Positions 1 to 8,055 of a stretch of DNA of 64,000 bases are shown here, piece by piece (the stretch's first letter is position 1; each line of letters begins with the position of its first letter). The notes beneath the pieces were generated by a model. The model worked only from the letters and a program-made list of their open reading frames with translations. It was not told the DNA's origin and searched no databases. The stretch is from NCBI RefSeq assembly GCF_010894405.1, contig NZ_JAAIYA010000006.1, forward strand, positions 124,001 through 188,000, given 5' to 3'. The DNA comes from Pyxidicoccus caerfyrddinensis (GTDB lineage Bacteria > Myxococcota > Myxococcia > Myxococcales > Myxococcaceae). The position numbers were made by a program, and so were the translations under genes.

Positions 1-408
1 TCCTTCCGCGAGACGCCGAGCGTGCTCTTCGCCGCGCACAGCTTCTGGGAGGGCGTGGACGTGCCGGGCGACGCGCTGAGCCTGGTCATCATCGACCGGC
101 TGCCCTTCGCGTCACCGGGAGACCCGCTGGTGGCGGCGCGCATCAACCAGATTCAGCAGCGGGGCGAGGAGCCCTTCGAGCAGTACCAGCTGCCGCAGGC
201 GGCGCTCGCGCTGCGGCAGGGCTTCGGGCGGCTCATCCGCACGCAGGCGGACCGGGGCATCGTCGCCATGCTCGACAGGCGCATCGTGACGAAGGGCTAC
301 GGCCGCGTCTTCCTCTCCAGCCTGCCGCCCGCGCGCCGCGTGGACGACGTGGTGGAGCTGAGCCGCTGGTTCAACGGCCCGGTGCGGCCGGTGCGCACGA
401 TTCGCTGA
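1..408 (+). CDS. DinG/XPD-type ATP-dependent helicase, C-terminal part (partial)
   Basis: The reading frame is open from the first base, so only the last 135 residues of a larger protein are visible. They carry the C-terminal helicase motifs of the DinG/XPD branch of superfamily 2: SFWEGVDVPG near residue 15, a following IIDRLPF segment, and motif VI as QGFGRLIRT near residue 75, whose arginines contact ATP. Such enzymes are 5'-3' DNA helicases acting in repair and R-loop or replication-conflict resolution. The N-terminal Walker A and iron-sulphur region would lie upstream of the window. Family assignment is firm; the exact paralogue is not. Confidence 0.88.
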   Translation, partial: SFRETPSVLFAAHSFWEGVDVPGDALSLVIIDRLPFASPGDPLVAARINQIQQRGEEPFEQYQLPQAALALRQGFGRLIRTQADRGIVAMLDRRIVTKGYGRVFLSSLPPARRVDDVVELSRWFNGPVRPVRTIR

Positions 409-429
409 AGAGGGCCCTTCGGGTTCGAA

Positions 430-810
430 TCAGTCGAGATTTTCTTCCAGTTCTCGCGGGAGTGGGTTCCTGAGGAATCGAGCACCTTGGGGCAGGTTCA
501 CGACCTGGTAGCCTTTGCCTTCGATGCTGACGAGTTCACCGTCGGGGACATTGGCCCCTTTGAGCCATTCCTCGGCCTCCTCGCGCGTTCCGAATTCGTG
601 GGAAGCCTTTACGCTCTCGATTGCTGGAGTCGTAATCTGCCGGAAGAATTCGCGGTAATCGTCGAGCTTGCCGAGTTCACGCACGTAGACCAGGGCCGTT
701 GCGGCGGCCCGGAGTGACGCCTCCTCTGACGACCCCTCTCGAAATCCATGGCTGATGGACTCGAGAGTGCGGAGGGTCGCGTCCACATCAAAGTGATGGT
801 CGTATTTCAT
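430..810 (-). CDS. Small acidic protein, possible immunity partner of the upstream lipoprotein
   Basis: A 126-residue soluble protein without signal peptide or membrane segment, starting MKYDHHFDVD and ending in an acidic tail. It begins 13 bases after the stop of the Cys-rich lipoprotein on the same strand, so the two are almost certainly cotranscribed. I do not recognise a named domain. Helical N-terminal half and mixed C-terminal half are suggested by composition. The order lipoprotein then small cytosolic protein matches SitA/SitI toxin-immunity gene order in myxobacteria, so an immunity role is a reasonable inference, but nothing in the sequence itself proves it. Confidence 0.65.
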   Translation of the reverse strand: MKYDHHFDVDATLRTLESISHGFREGSSEEASLRAAATALVYVRELGKLDDYREFFRQITTPAIESVKASHEFGTREEAEEWLKGANVPDGELVSIEGKGYQVVNLPQGARFLRNPLPRELEENLD

Positions 811-823
811 GGCTGCTCCAGGG

Positions 824-1288
824 CTAGAGCGCGAGCGCGGCTGGGGCGAGGATCAACGCTCCGCTTCCGCCGGTGGCGATGACGAATGATACGCCAGCGA
901 CGACAACCACCGTGCCGATGATGAGTTCGGTCTTATGCGCTCCAAGCCAGTTCAGCGCTGAGTCCATGCTTGTGAAAGTCAGCTTGGGTGCTCCCGTGGT
1001 CATCGGTCCCCTCTCTTTGATGCATTCAAAATATTCCTCGCGGCACTTCTTCGTGCAGTACTTGTAATACCACTCGTCACGCTTGACGTAGGGATATGGG
1101 CGATCAGGGGCGTTCCAGCAGTTCTCGAAGCAGTCAACCTGTTCCTGGTTGCAGTCGTCCCCACCTGAGCCGCCAATGCCAGAGACATCATCCGAAATCA
1201 CATGAATCTGGCGTTTCACCTGGGGTTGCGCATGACTGCAACCGAGGCTGGCCACCGCCACGAATATGAAGAGAGTCAGAACCTTCAT
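824..1288 (-). CDS. Cys-rich lipoprotein with C-terminal membrane segment (Sit-like candidate)
   Basis: 154 residues when started at the ATG at 1288, which has an AGGAG site 5 bases upstream; an in-frame ATG 21 bases earlier lacks one. A type II signal peptide ends in SLGC (Cys17). The middle holds a Cys pattern (CNQEQVDCFENCW, then YCTKKCREEYFEC) and the C-terminus is a hydrophobic Gly/Ala/Val-rich helix preceded by ALNWLGAHKTEL. From memory this architecture recurs in many myxobacterial paralogues that lie next to small partner genes. It could be a toxin delivered by outer-membrane exchange, whose hydrophobic tail attacks membranes, or simply a surface protein. Confidence 0.7.
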   Translation of the reverse strand: MKVLTLFIFVAVASLGCSHAQPQVKRQIHVISDDVSGIGGSGGDDCNQEQVDCFENCWNAPDRPYPYVKRDEWYYKYCTKKCREEYFECIKERGPMTTGAPKLTFTSMDSALNWLGAHKTELIIGTVVVVAGVSFVIATGGSGALILAPAALAL

Positions 1289-1574
1289 CGGTGCTCCTCT
1301 AAAGGGCATTGAGGCGTGGGCACGCTCATCTGTAACGGTTCGCCCTGAAGTTCGGCCTCGCCGTGGCGGTGCTGAATCGCTCGGAGCTGGTGCTCCGCCG
1401 CCTTGTTTGCTGAGAAATGACTCGATGTCCTTGTCGATGCCGCTGAAGTCCTGTCTGGGTTTCTTGTGTGTTGAAGTGAAGGGGAGGCGGCTCCAACATG
1501 GGGAGTATGTTGTAAATCCAGTACGGGATGAACCGCTGCCTGACGCCGTCTCAGGGTTCGCCGTTCAGCGCAGC
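1289..1574. other. Intergenic region with possible gene fragment
   Basis: No convincing intact gene. On the minus strand a frame runs into a TGA at 1285-1287 that overlaps the lipoprotein ATG by 4 bases, as cotranslated genes do, so a truncated upstream gene (for example a SitB-like one) may have existed here. The frame has no recognisable motif and no good start. Confidence 0.3.
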
Positions 1575-2456
1575 CTACGAAAGCGGTGGACTGCACGACC
1601 GGCTGCCCTTCGCGGCCCCGGTATGGTCGGTGATGGCTCCGGCGATGGTGGGCCAGTCCGCCTCGTGCAGCTCGTGTCCCGCGTCCTCGAGTGTCACCAA
1701 CCGCGCGCCCGCGACCGCCCGGCTCAGGGCCACGCCGTGCGCGTAGGCGACGACGGGGTCCAGCGCGCCGTGGATGACGAGCAGGGGGGCTCGGAGCTCA
1801 TGCGTCCGGCCGTACCACTGCTGGCCGCCGGTGAGGAGCGTGTAGTTCAGCATGCTCTGGAGGCGGGACGAGCGACGGAACTCCCCGGCCGCCACGCGGC
1901 GCGCGAGGGCCGCGTCGTAGGGCCTGCGCCCGCTGGCGTTCAGCCGCCCCGCCTCCACCATGAAGTCGAGCACGGCGGCCTCGTCGCTCCAGTCCAGCGT
2001 GGCCGCGGTCCCGAAGTGCGCGAGCAGCGCCGGGGAGAGGGGCGGAGGCGTGAAGTCCAGGTCGCCGAGGAACTCCGCGCAGATGAGGGTGAGGGAGAGG
2101 ACCCGCTCCGGAGCCTTCAACGCCACGATTTGCGAGAGCATCCCCCCGAGCGACATCCCGACGAGATGCGCTCGCGCGAGGCCATGGCCGTCCAGCACGG
2201 CGATGACATCCTCCGCGAGGTCGTCGACGGTATAGCCCGGAGCCCCCGGGGGATACGTCGTGGAGCCGCCCATGTCGCGATGGTCATAGCGGATGACGTA
2301 CCGTCCCGCCGCGACCAGCATGTCGACCAGCGGGTCGGGCCACCACTTCATCGACGACATCGCACCCATCACCAGGAGAATGGGTGGGTCGCCCGGTGAG
2401 CCGAAGGTCTCCGTACAGAGGCGGATGCCCCGGGTCTCAATCACGCGCTCGGCCAT
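1575..2456 (-). CDS. Alpha/beta-fold hydrolase
   Basis: 293 residues from the ATG at 2456, chosen because an AAAGGAG site sits just upstream; an earlier in-frame ATG would run through the operator. The fold signature is clear: ILLVMGAM (oxyanion strand), YDHRDMGGS, nucleophile elbow GMSLGG with catalytic Ser, Asp in HGALDPVV and His in DAGHELHE. It resembles the DhmA / aclacinomycin-methylesterase-like branch of small esterases. The substrate is unknown. It lies downstream of a TetR regulator on the same strand and has a 20-bp inverted repeat 40 bp before its start, so it is the likely target of that regulator. Confidence 0.88.
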   Translation of the reverse strand: MAERVIETRGIRLCTETFGSPGDPPILLVMGAMSSMKWWPDPLVDMLVAAGRYVIRYDHRDMGGSTTYPPGAPGYTVDDLAEDVIAVLDGHGLARAHLVGMSLGGMLSQIVALKAPERVLSLTLICAEFLGDLDFTPPPLSPALLAHFGTAATLDWSDEAAVLDFMVEAGRLNASGRRPYDAALARRVAAGEFRRSSRLQSMLNYTLLTGGQQWYGRTHELRAPLLVIHGALDPVVAYAHGVALSRAVAGARLVTLEDAGHELHEADWPTIAGAITDHTGAAKGSRSCSPPLS

Positions 2457-2496
2457 TCGCGCTCCTTTCCCACGTGGGAGGCTGATTGGCAGATTG

Positions 2497-2516
2497 ATAA
2501 CCGACGCGACGGTTAT
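2497..2516. promoter_or_regulatory. Putative TetR operator
   Basis: A 20-bp inverted repeat with arms ATAACCG and CGGTTAT around a CGCG centre, broken only by one A/A pair on each side of CGCG. It lies between the TetR gene and the hydrolase start, 40 bp upstream of the hydrolase ATG. Size, symmetry and placement fit a TetR dimer site, and the sequence is AT-rich compared with its surroundings. Inferred, not tested. Confidence 0.6.
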
Positions 2517-2558
2517 AAACAAGTCGCGGGTGGAGGACGCCCGACCCCGTGCGGGCGC

Positions 2559-3203
2559 TCAGGACTTCGGAAGCGGGAAGGACTCCCGAGGGAACAGCAG
2601 GCGGAGCACCCGGCGCAGGCGCTCCAGCACGTAGCGGGTGAGCGAGGGCTTGCGCTCCACCATCCACTGCATCGTCGCCCCGGCGATGACGTCCTGGAGC
2701 ACGGCGGCCACCTCATCCCGCTCCGCGCTCTGGGGAAGGCGGGCGGCGATGGCCTCGCGGACCATGAGGTTGCGCTCGAGGGCCATGCGCCGCAGGGTGG
2801 TGTCCCGCAGGTCCTGCCAGGCGAGGAGCAGGTAGCTGTCGAGTCCCTCCCCCGCGCCCATCCCCGAGATGATCTCCGTCAGGAAGCGCCAGAGCCCCCG
2901 CGCGCCGACCTCCACGGGCATGCTCGCGAGGTAGTCGCGTCGCTGTTCTCCGGAGCGCTCCATGGCCCGCAGGTACAGCGTGTCCTTGTTCTTGAAGCGC
3001 TGGATGAGCGCGGCGCGGGACATGCCCAGCTCGATGGCCACGTCATTCAGGGTGAACTCGGCCGGCCCGCGACGCAGCAGCACCTCCATGGTGGCATCGA
3101 GAATGGCTTCGTCGCTGTGCAGCTTGGGGCGGGGCACGGTCCCGGTACCTATCACGTCGCGGAAGGTGGGAAACGCTTCCCACGGCGTCAGGCGGGCGCG
3201 CAC
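2559..3203 (-). CDS. TetR/AcrR family transcriptional regulator
   Basis: Up to 214 residues. The N-terminal DNA-binding domain reads ILDATMEVLLRRGPAEFTLNDVA, then ELGMSRAALIQRFKNKDTLY, a typical helix-turn-helix ending in the F-K-NKD-LY motif. The rest is an all-helical ligand and dimerisation domain. The start is uncertain: the ATG gives an unusually long leader, while in-frame GTG codons about 17 and 23 residues later would give the usual 10-15 residues before the first helix. The gene is followed by the hydrolase on the same strand with an inverted repeat between them, suggesting it represses the hydrolase and perhaps responds to its substrate. Confidence 0.88.
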   Translation of the reverse strand: MRARLTPWEAFPTFRDVIGTGTVPRPKLHSDEAILDATMEVLLRRGPAEFTLNDVAIELGMSRAALIQRFKNKDTLYLRAMERSGEQRRDYLASMPVEVGARGLWRFLTEIISGMGAGEGLDSYLLLAWQDLRDTTLRRMALERNLMVREAIAARLPQSAERDEVAAVLQDVIAGATMQWMVERKPSLTRYVLERLRRVLRLLFPRESFPLPKS

Positions 3204-3293
3204 CCTTCGTTGACAGCGCGCCCGGCGCGCGCGGCGTTCCTGGACTGCGAACGCCGCGGGCCGGGCCGAGGTGCATAAGAGGCGGGCGCCGGC

Positions 3294-6200
3294 TCAGGGC
3301 GTGACGGAGATGAAGCCCCACGCCAGCGTGTTGTTGTCCTCGAAGAACTCCACGATGGTGAAGCGCGGGTCCACGGCGGCGCCCACGTAGTAGCCGCCGG
3401 TGGACGGCACGGTGGCCCTCACCGAGAGCGAGCGCGTGGCGCACTGGCCGGCGGCGAGCGACACCCCCGGCACCGTGCCGAGGAAGGTGTCCTCGGGCGC
3501 GCGGGGGGGCGTGGGCAGGCGGATGGTGGTGTCCGCGGACAGGAAGAGGTCCACGTCCGTGGTAGCGGTGAACGTGCCGCGGTTGCACACGGCGACGCTG
3601 GCGGTGAACGTCGCGCCGAGCCGCACGCTGGAGGGCCCTGTCGCACTGGTGACGACGAGCTCCGGCCCGGTGCCCACGCCGATGCGGCTGCCCGTCAGCA
3701 CGTTGTTGTCCTCGATGAGCTCCGCGCGGACCTTGAGCGCATCCGCCACCGCGCCCAGGAAGAAGGTGCCCGGCGGAGTCTGGCCAGGGACCGTCCCGAT
3801 GACCGTGCGAGTGAGGCAGGCCCCGGCGGCGAGCGAGATGCCCGTCGTGCGGCCCACGGAGAAGGCCTCGGGGGGCGCAGGCGCCTGCGTGCCGGCGATG
3901 GCGGGGCTCGCGAAGAGGTAGAGGTCCACGTCCACGAGTCCGCCGAGCCGGCCCCGGTTGCAGACGGTGGTGGTGGTGGGGAAGCTCAGCCCCGGCCTGA
4001 CGGTCATCTCCTGGCTGGTGACGGAGGTGATGACGAAGTCCGGCCCGTCACCCACGCCGAGCCGGTTGCCGGCCAGCGTGTTGTTGTCCTCGATGAGCTC
4101 GGGCCGGAGGTTGGCCGGGTCCACCACCGCGCCCAGCGTGTAGCCGCCTTCCGGCACTGACGGGAGCGTCACGCTCACCGAGCGGTTGACGCAGGCGCCG
4201 ACGCTCACGCCGATGTTCGTCACCGTGGCCAGCAGGAAGTCCTCGGCGGGCTGGGGCGGGGCCGGCACGCGGATGGTGCCGTCCGCGGACAGGTACACGC
4301 TCACGTTCGCCGTCTGGGAACTCCGGCCGCGGTTGCACACCGTGAAGTCGGCGGTGAACGTGGCGCCCTTCGCGACGCTGTCGGGGCCGGTGACGGCGGT
4401 GACGACGAAGTCGGGCAGCGTGCCCACGCCCAGCCGGTAGCCGGAGGACGTGTTGTTGGCGGTGTTGAGCTCGTTGTTGGGCTCCACCATCGCGCCCAGG
4501 AAGTACGCGCCGCTGGCACCCGGAGGATACGCGGGGCCCGTCACCGGCACGGTGGTGCACTGGCCCGGGGCGAGGGTGCCCACGGTGCCCTTGCCCACGA
4601 TGGCGTCCACGTCGCTCCCGGAAGGACCGGGCACGCCGATGAGGTCATCCGCGGACAGGAAGACCGTCACATTGCTGCCGCCGGACTGCGTGCCCTGGTT
4701 GCACACCGTCACCTGCGCCGTGACGCTCTGACCCGAGGCCGCGCTGGAGGGACCGGTGACGTCGGTGACGACGAAGTCCGGCCGGCTGCCCACGCCCAGC
4801 ACGTAGCCGGAATGGGTGTTGTTGTCCTCGATGAGCTCGACGCGGCTGTTGCCAGGGTCCACCACCGCGCCCAGGAAGTACACGCCTTCGCCGCCCGGCG
4901 CGGGCGGGTACGCGGTGCCGGAGATGGGCACGGCGACGCACTGACCCGGGTTGAGGAATCCCAGGGAGGCCGCGTTCCCCACGCGCATGTCCTCCGGAGG
5001 CGGCGGCTGCCCCGTCATGGGACGGATGATGGCATCCGCGGACAGATAGAGCTCCACCTCCACACCGTCCCCCCGGGTGCCCTGGTTGCACACCGTCACC
5101 ACCGCGCTGAGGGACTGTCCGGGCACCACGCTGGCGGGGCCCTTCACCGAGGTGACGATGAAGTCGGCCCGGTTGCCCACGCCCAGCACGGAGCCGGCGT
5201 TCGCGTTGTTGTCCTCCTGCAGCTCGATGCGCTGCCGGTTCGGGTCCACGAAGGCGCCCAGGCGGTATGCGCCCTCGGTGCCGGGAGGGGGCAGGGACGC
5301 GAAGCCCGTCACCGGCACGGTGGCGCACTGGCCCGGGTTGAGGGGGCCCACGGTCGCGAAGCCCACGGAGGCATCCTCCCCCGGCCACGGGCCGGTGCTC
5401 GGGACGATGGTGGCGTCGGCGGACAGGAAGACGCCCACGTCGGTGCTGTCGGCCTGGGTGCCCTGGTTGCACACCGTCACCTGCGCGGTGAGGGACTGGC
5501 CGGACATCACGCTGGGCGGGCCCTTCACCGCGGTGACGATGAAGTCGGCGCGGCTGCCCACGCCGAGCACGAAGTCCGCGTTCGCGTTGTTGTCCTCGAT
5601 GAGCTCGACGCGGTTGTTGGCGGGGTCCACCACCGCGCCCAGGCGGTACGCGCCGTCGGTGGCCGGCGGAGGCGGGTACGCGCTGCCGGACACGGACAGG
5701 GTGCGGCACTGGCCCGGGTTGAGCGTGCCCACGGGCGCGAAGCCCACGGGGACATCCTCCATGGGCCCGGGGCCGGTGCTCGTCCGGAGGGTGGTGTCCG
5801 CGGACAGGATGACGCCCACGTCGCTGTCACCGGACTGGGTGCCCTGGTTGCACACCGTCACCTGCGCCGTGAGGAACTGGCCGGACAGCACGCTCGGCGG
5901 GCCCTTCACGGAGGTGACGACGAAGTCGGGGCGGCTGCCCACGCCCAGCACGGAGCCGGCGTTCGTGTTGTTGTCCTCGAGGAGCTCGAGGCGGGTGTTG
6001 CCGGGGTCCACGATGGCGCCCAGGAAGTACGCACCCTCCGCGCCCGGCGGGGGCGGATACGCGTTGCCGGACAGGGACACGGTGGCGCACTGGCCCGGGT
6101 TGAGGGTGCCCACGGGCGCGAAGCCCACGGCGGAGTCCTCCACCGAGCCGGGACCGGTGCTCGCGCGGATGGTGGCGTCGGCGGACAGGATGAGACCCAC

Positions 6201-7913
6201 GTCCGTGCTGTCGGCCAGCGTGCCCTGGTTGCACACCGTCACCTGCGCCGTGAGGGGCTGGCCGGGCACCACGCTGGCGGGGCCCTTGACGGAGGTGACG
6301 ACGAAGTCGGGCCAGTTGCCCACGCCCAGCACGTAGCCCGCGTTCGCGTTGTTGTCCTCGAGGAGCTCCGCGCGGTTCTTCATGGGGTCCACGACGGCGC
6401 CCAGATGCCACGCGCCCTCGAAGCCCGGCGGCGGCAGGTACGCGGTGCCCGACAGGGGCAGGGTGGTGCACTGGCCCGGGGCGAGGGGGCCCAGGAACGT
6501 CGCGCCCGCGATGGTGTCCTCCGGCGGCGTCGAGCCGGTGGGCGGGCGCATGACGGTGTCGGCGGACAGCAGAAGGACCACGTCGGTGTCGCCGGGCTGC
6601 GTGCCCTGGTTGCAGACCGTCACCTGCGCGGTGAACGGGTCACCGGGCCGCACGCTGGCGGGGCCCTTCACGGAGGTGACGACGAAGTCGGGCTGGTTGC
6701 CCACGCCGAGTGCGCGCACGGGCCCGGTGTTGTTGTCCTCGAGGAGCTCGATGCGGGTGTTGCCGGGGTCCACGAAGGCGCCCAGGTACCAGGCGCCCTC
6801 GGTCCCCGGCGGGGGCAGGTACGCATTGCCGGACACGGGCACGGTGACGCACTGGCCCGGGTTGAGGAGGCCCACGGGGGCCATGCCCACGACGCTGTCC
6901 TCGATGGGCCCCGGCCCGGTGGGCGGATGGATGATGGCGTCGGCGGACAGGAAGACGCCCACGTCGGTGCTGTCGGCCTGGGTGCCCTGGTTGCAGACCG
7001 TCACCTGCGCCGTGAGGGCCTGGCCGGACAGCACGCTGGCGGGGCCCTTCACGTCGGTGACGACGAAGTCGGCCCGGTTGCCCAGGCCCAGCACGAAGTC
7101 CGCGTTCGCGTTGTTGTCCTCGAGGAGCTCGAGGCGGGTGTTGGCGGGGTCCACCACCGCGCCCAGGCGATAGGGGCCCTCGGTGCCCGGCGGGGGCGGG
7201 GTCGCATACCCCGTCATCGGCACGGTGGTGCACTGGCCCGGGTTGAGGGTGTCCACCATCGCTCCGGCCACGAGCGTGTCCGGCGACCCGGGGCCCGGCT
7301 GGAGGATGGCGTCGGCGGACAGGTAGAGCTCCACCGTGGTGCCGTCGGCCTGGGTGCCCTGGTTGCAGACCGTCACGGACGCGGTGAAGGAGGTGCCCGG
7401 CTGCGCGCTGGCAGGGCCCGTCACGCCGGTGACGATGAAGTCCGGCCCGTAGCCGACGCCCAGGGGCGCGCTGAGCCGCGTGTTGTTGCCTTCGTCGGTC
7501 TCGGACTGGAGGCCATTCGGGTCCGCGAAGGCCCCGACGTACCACCGGCCCTGCGTGGCGCTCGCCACGGCGGTCGAGGTCGCGCAGGCGCCCGGGGACA
7601 GGTAGCCGAGGGACAGGTTGCCAATCTGCAGGTCCGCCATCACGGAGAGGTCGCTGTCCGCGGACAGCACCAGGAGCACCTCCGCGTTGGCGCCCACGTT
7701 CCCCTGGTTGCAGACCGTCGCCGTCACCGGGAACCCGGTGAAGGGCGTCGCGCTGGGCGGCGCGCTCAGCGCCGTCACCACCAGGTCCGGCCCGTCCAGC
7801 AGCCCCTGCTTCACTTCCCGCGGCTCCGCCTCCGGAGCCCTGTCCGCGTTACATGCCACGACGGTCCCCAGCGCCAGCGCGCTCAGGACCGCCCGATTGA
7901 ATGCGTGTCTCAT
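3294..7913 (-). CDS. Giant CARDB-repeat surface lipoprotein
   Basis: 1539 residues from the ATG at 7913, which has a GGGAG site; an ATG 27 bases earlier is also in frame. A lipoprotein signal peptide ends GTVVAC (Cys21). After a short linker come 12 tandem units of about 125 residues, each opening with PDFVVTSVKGP-like sequence, passing through TVCNQGTQ and LSADATI, and closing with ELLEDNN and LGVG. This is the CARDB (cell-adhesion-related, bacterial) beta-sandwich fold. No catalytic domain is present, so the protein is probably a long stalk on the cell surface that mediates adhesion or spacing. Units 3-8 are nearly identical to each other, the outer ones diverge. Confidence 0.88.
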   Translation of the reverse strand: MRHAFNRAVLSALALGTVVACNADRAPEAEPREVKQGLLDGPDLVVTALSAPPSATPFTGFPVTATVCNQGNVGANAEVLLVLSADSDLSVMADLQIGNLSLGYLSPGACATSTAVASATQGRWYVGAFADPNGLQSETDEGNNTRLSAPLGVGYGPDFIVTGVTGPASAQPGTSFTASVTVCNQGTQADGTTVELYLSADAILQPGPGSPDTLVAGAMVDTLNPGQCTTVPMTGYATPPPPGTEGPYRLGAVVDPANTRLELLEDNNANADFVLGLGNRADFVVTDVKGPASVLSGQALTAQVTVCNQGTQADSTDVGVFLSADAIIHPPTGPGPIEDSVVGMAPVGLLNPGQCVTVPVSGNAYLPPPGTEGAWYLGAFVDPGNTRIELLEDNNTGPVRALGVGNQPDFVVTSVKGPASVRPGDPFTAQVTVCNQGTQPGDTDVVLLLSADTVMRPPTGSTPPEDTIAGATFLGPLAPGQCTTLPLSGTAYLPPPGFEGAWHLGAVVDPMKNRAELLEDNNANAGYVLGVGNWPDFVVTSVKGPASVVPGQPLTAQVTVCNQGTLADSTDVGLILSADATIRASTGPGSVEDSAVGFAPVGTLNPGQCATVSLSGNAYPPPPGAEGAYFLGAIVDPGNTRLELLEDNNTNAGSVLGVGSRPDFVVTSVKGPPSVLSGQFLTAQVTVCNQGTQSGDSDVGVILSADTTLRTSTGPGPMEDVPVGFAPVGTLNPGQCRTLSVSGSAYPPPPATDGAYRLGAVVDPANNRVELIEDNNANADFVLGVGSRADFIVTAVKGPPSVMSGQSLTAQVTVCNQGTQADSTDVGVFLSADATIVPSTGPWPGEDASVGFATVGPLNPGQCATVPVTGFASLPPPGTEGAYRLGAFVDPNRQRIELQEDNNANAGSVLGVGNRADFIVTSVKGPASVVPGQSLSAVVTVCNQGTRGDGVEVELYLSADAIIRPMTGQPPPPEDMRVGNAASLGFLNPGQCVAVPISGTAYPPAPGGEGVYFLGAVVDPGNSRVELIEDNNTHSGYVLGVGSRPDFVVTDVTGPSSAASGQSVTAQVTVCNQGTQSGGSNVTVFLSADDLIGVPGPSGSDVDAIVGKGTVGTLAPGQCTTVPVTGPAYPPGASGAYFLGAMVEPNNELNTANNTSSGYRLGVGTLPDFVVTAVTGPDSVAKGATFTADFTVCNRGRSSQTANVSVYLSADGTIRVPAPPQPAEDFLLATVTNIGVSVGACVNRSVSVTLPSVPEGGYTLGAVVDPANLRPELIEDNNTLAGNRLGVGDGPDFVITSVTSQEMTVRPGLSFPTTTTVCNRGRLGGLVDVDLYLFASPAIAGTQAPAPPEAFSVGRTTGISLAAGACLTRTVIGTVPGQTPPGTFFLGAVADALKVRAELIEDNNVLTGSRIGVGTGPELVVTSATGPSSVRLGATFTASVAVCNRGTFTATTDVDLFLSADTTIRLPTPPRAPEDTFLGTVPGVSLAAGQCATRSLSVRATVPSTGGYYVGAAVDPRFTIVEFFEDNNTLAWGFISVTP
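3297..7793 (-). repeat. 12 tandem CARDB-coding repeats of about 370-375 bp
   Basis: The coding sequence consists of a head-to-tail series of units of similar length. The central units share long stretches at DNA level, for instance the recurring segment around CTGGGTGCCCTGGTTGCA on the plus strand. Such arrays recombine easily, so unit number probably differs between strains and short-read assemblies may collapse it. Confidence 0.85.
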
Positions 7914-8055
7914 ATGTCTCCCGTCCTCTGCCATGGCCACATGCGCGTGGCCTGACCGTCCCGCCTTCCGCGCCGGGTTGTGTCGGCGATGGCTGGCAGG
8001 AAGGCCCTTCTACAGGACGAGGGAGACATCCGTGCAGGGGCGGGGCGAGCGGGAC

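Noticed and set aside
1285-1596. 103-codon minus frame ending at the Cys-rich lipoprotein start
   Set aside because: The 4-bp overlap is suggestive, but it lacks a start with a ribosome site, overlaps the end of the hydrolase gene and has no recognisable motif.
3297-7793. Regular repeats as a possible CRISPR array
   Set aside because: Units are about 370 bp and encode one continuous protein; there are no short repeats with unique spacers here or elsewhere in the window, and no cas genes.
4812-7955. Long plus-strand open frame (over 1000 codons) opposite the CARDB gene
   Set aside because: It is the antisense shadow of the repeats: His/Arg/Gly/Val-rich with no motif, produced by high GC at third positions.
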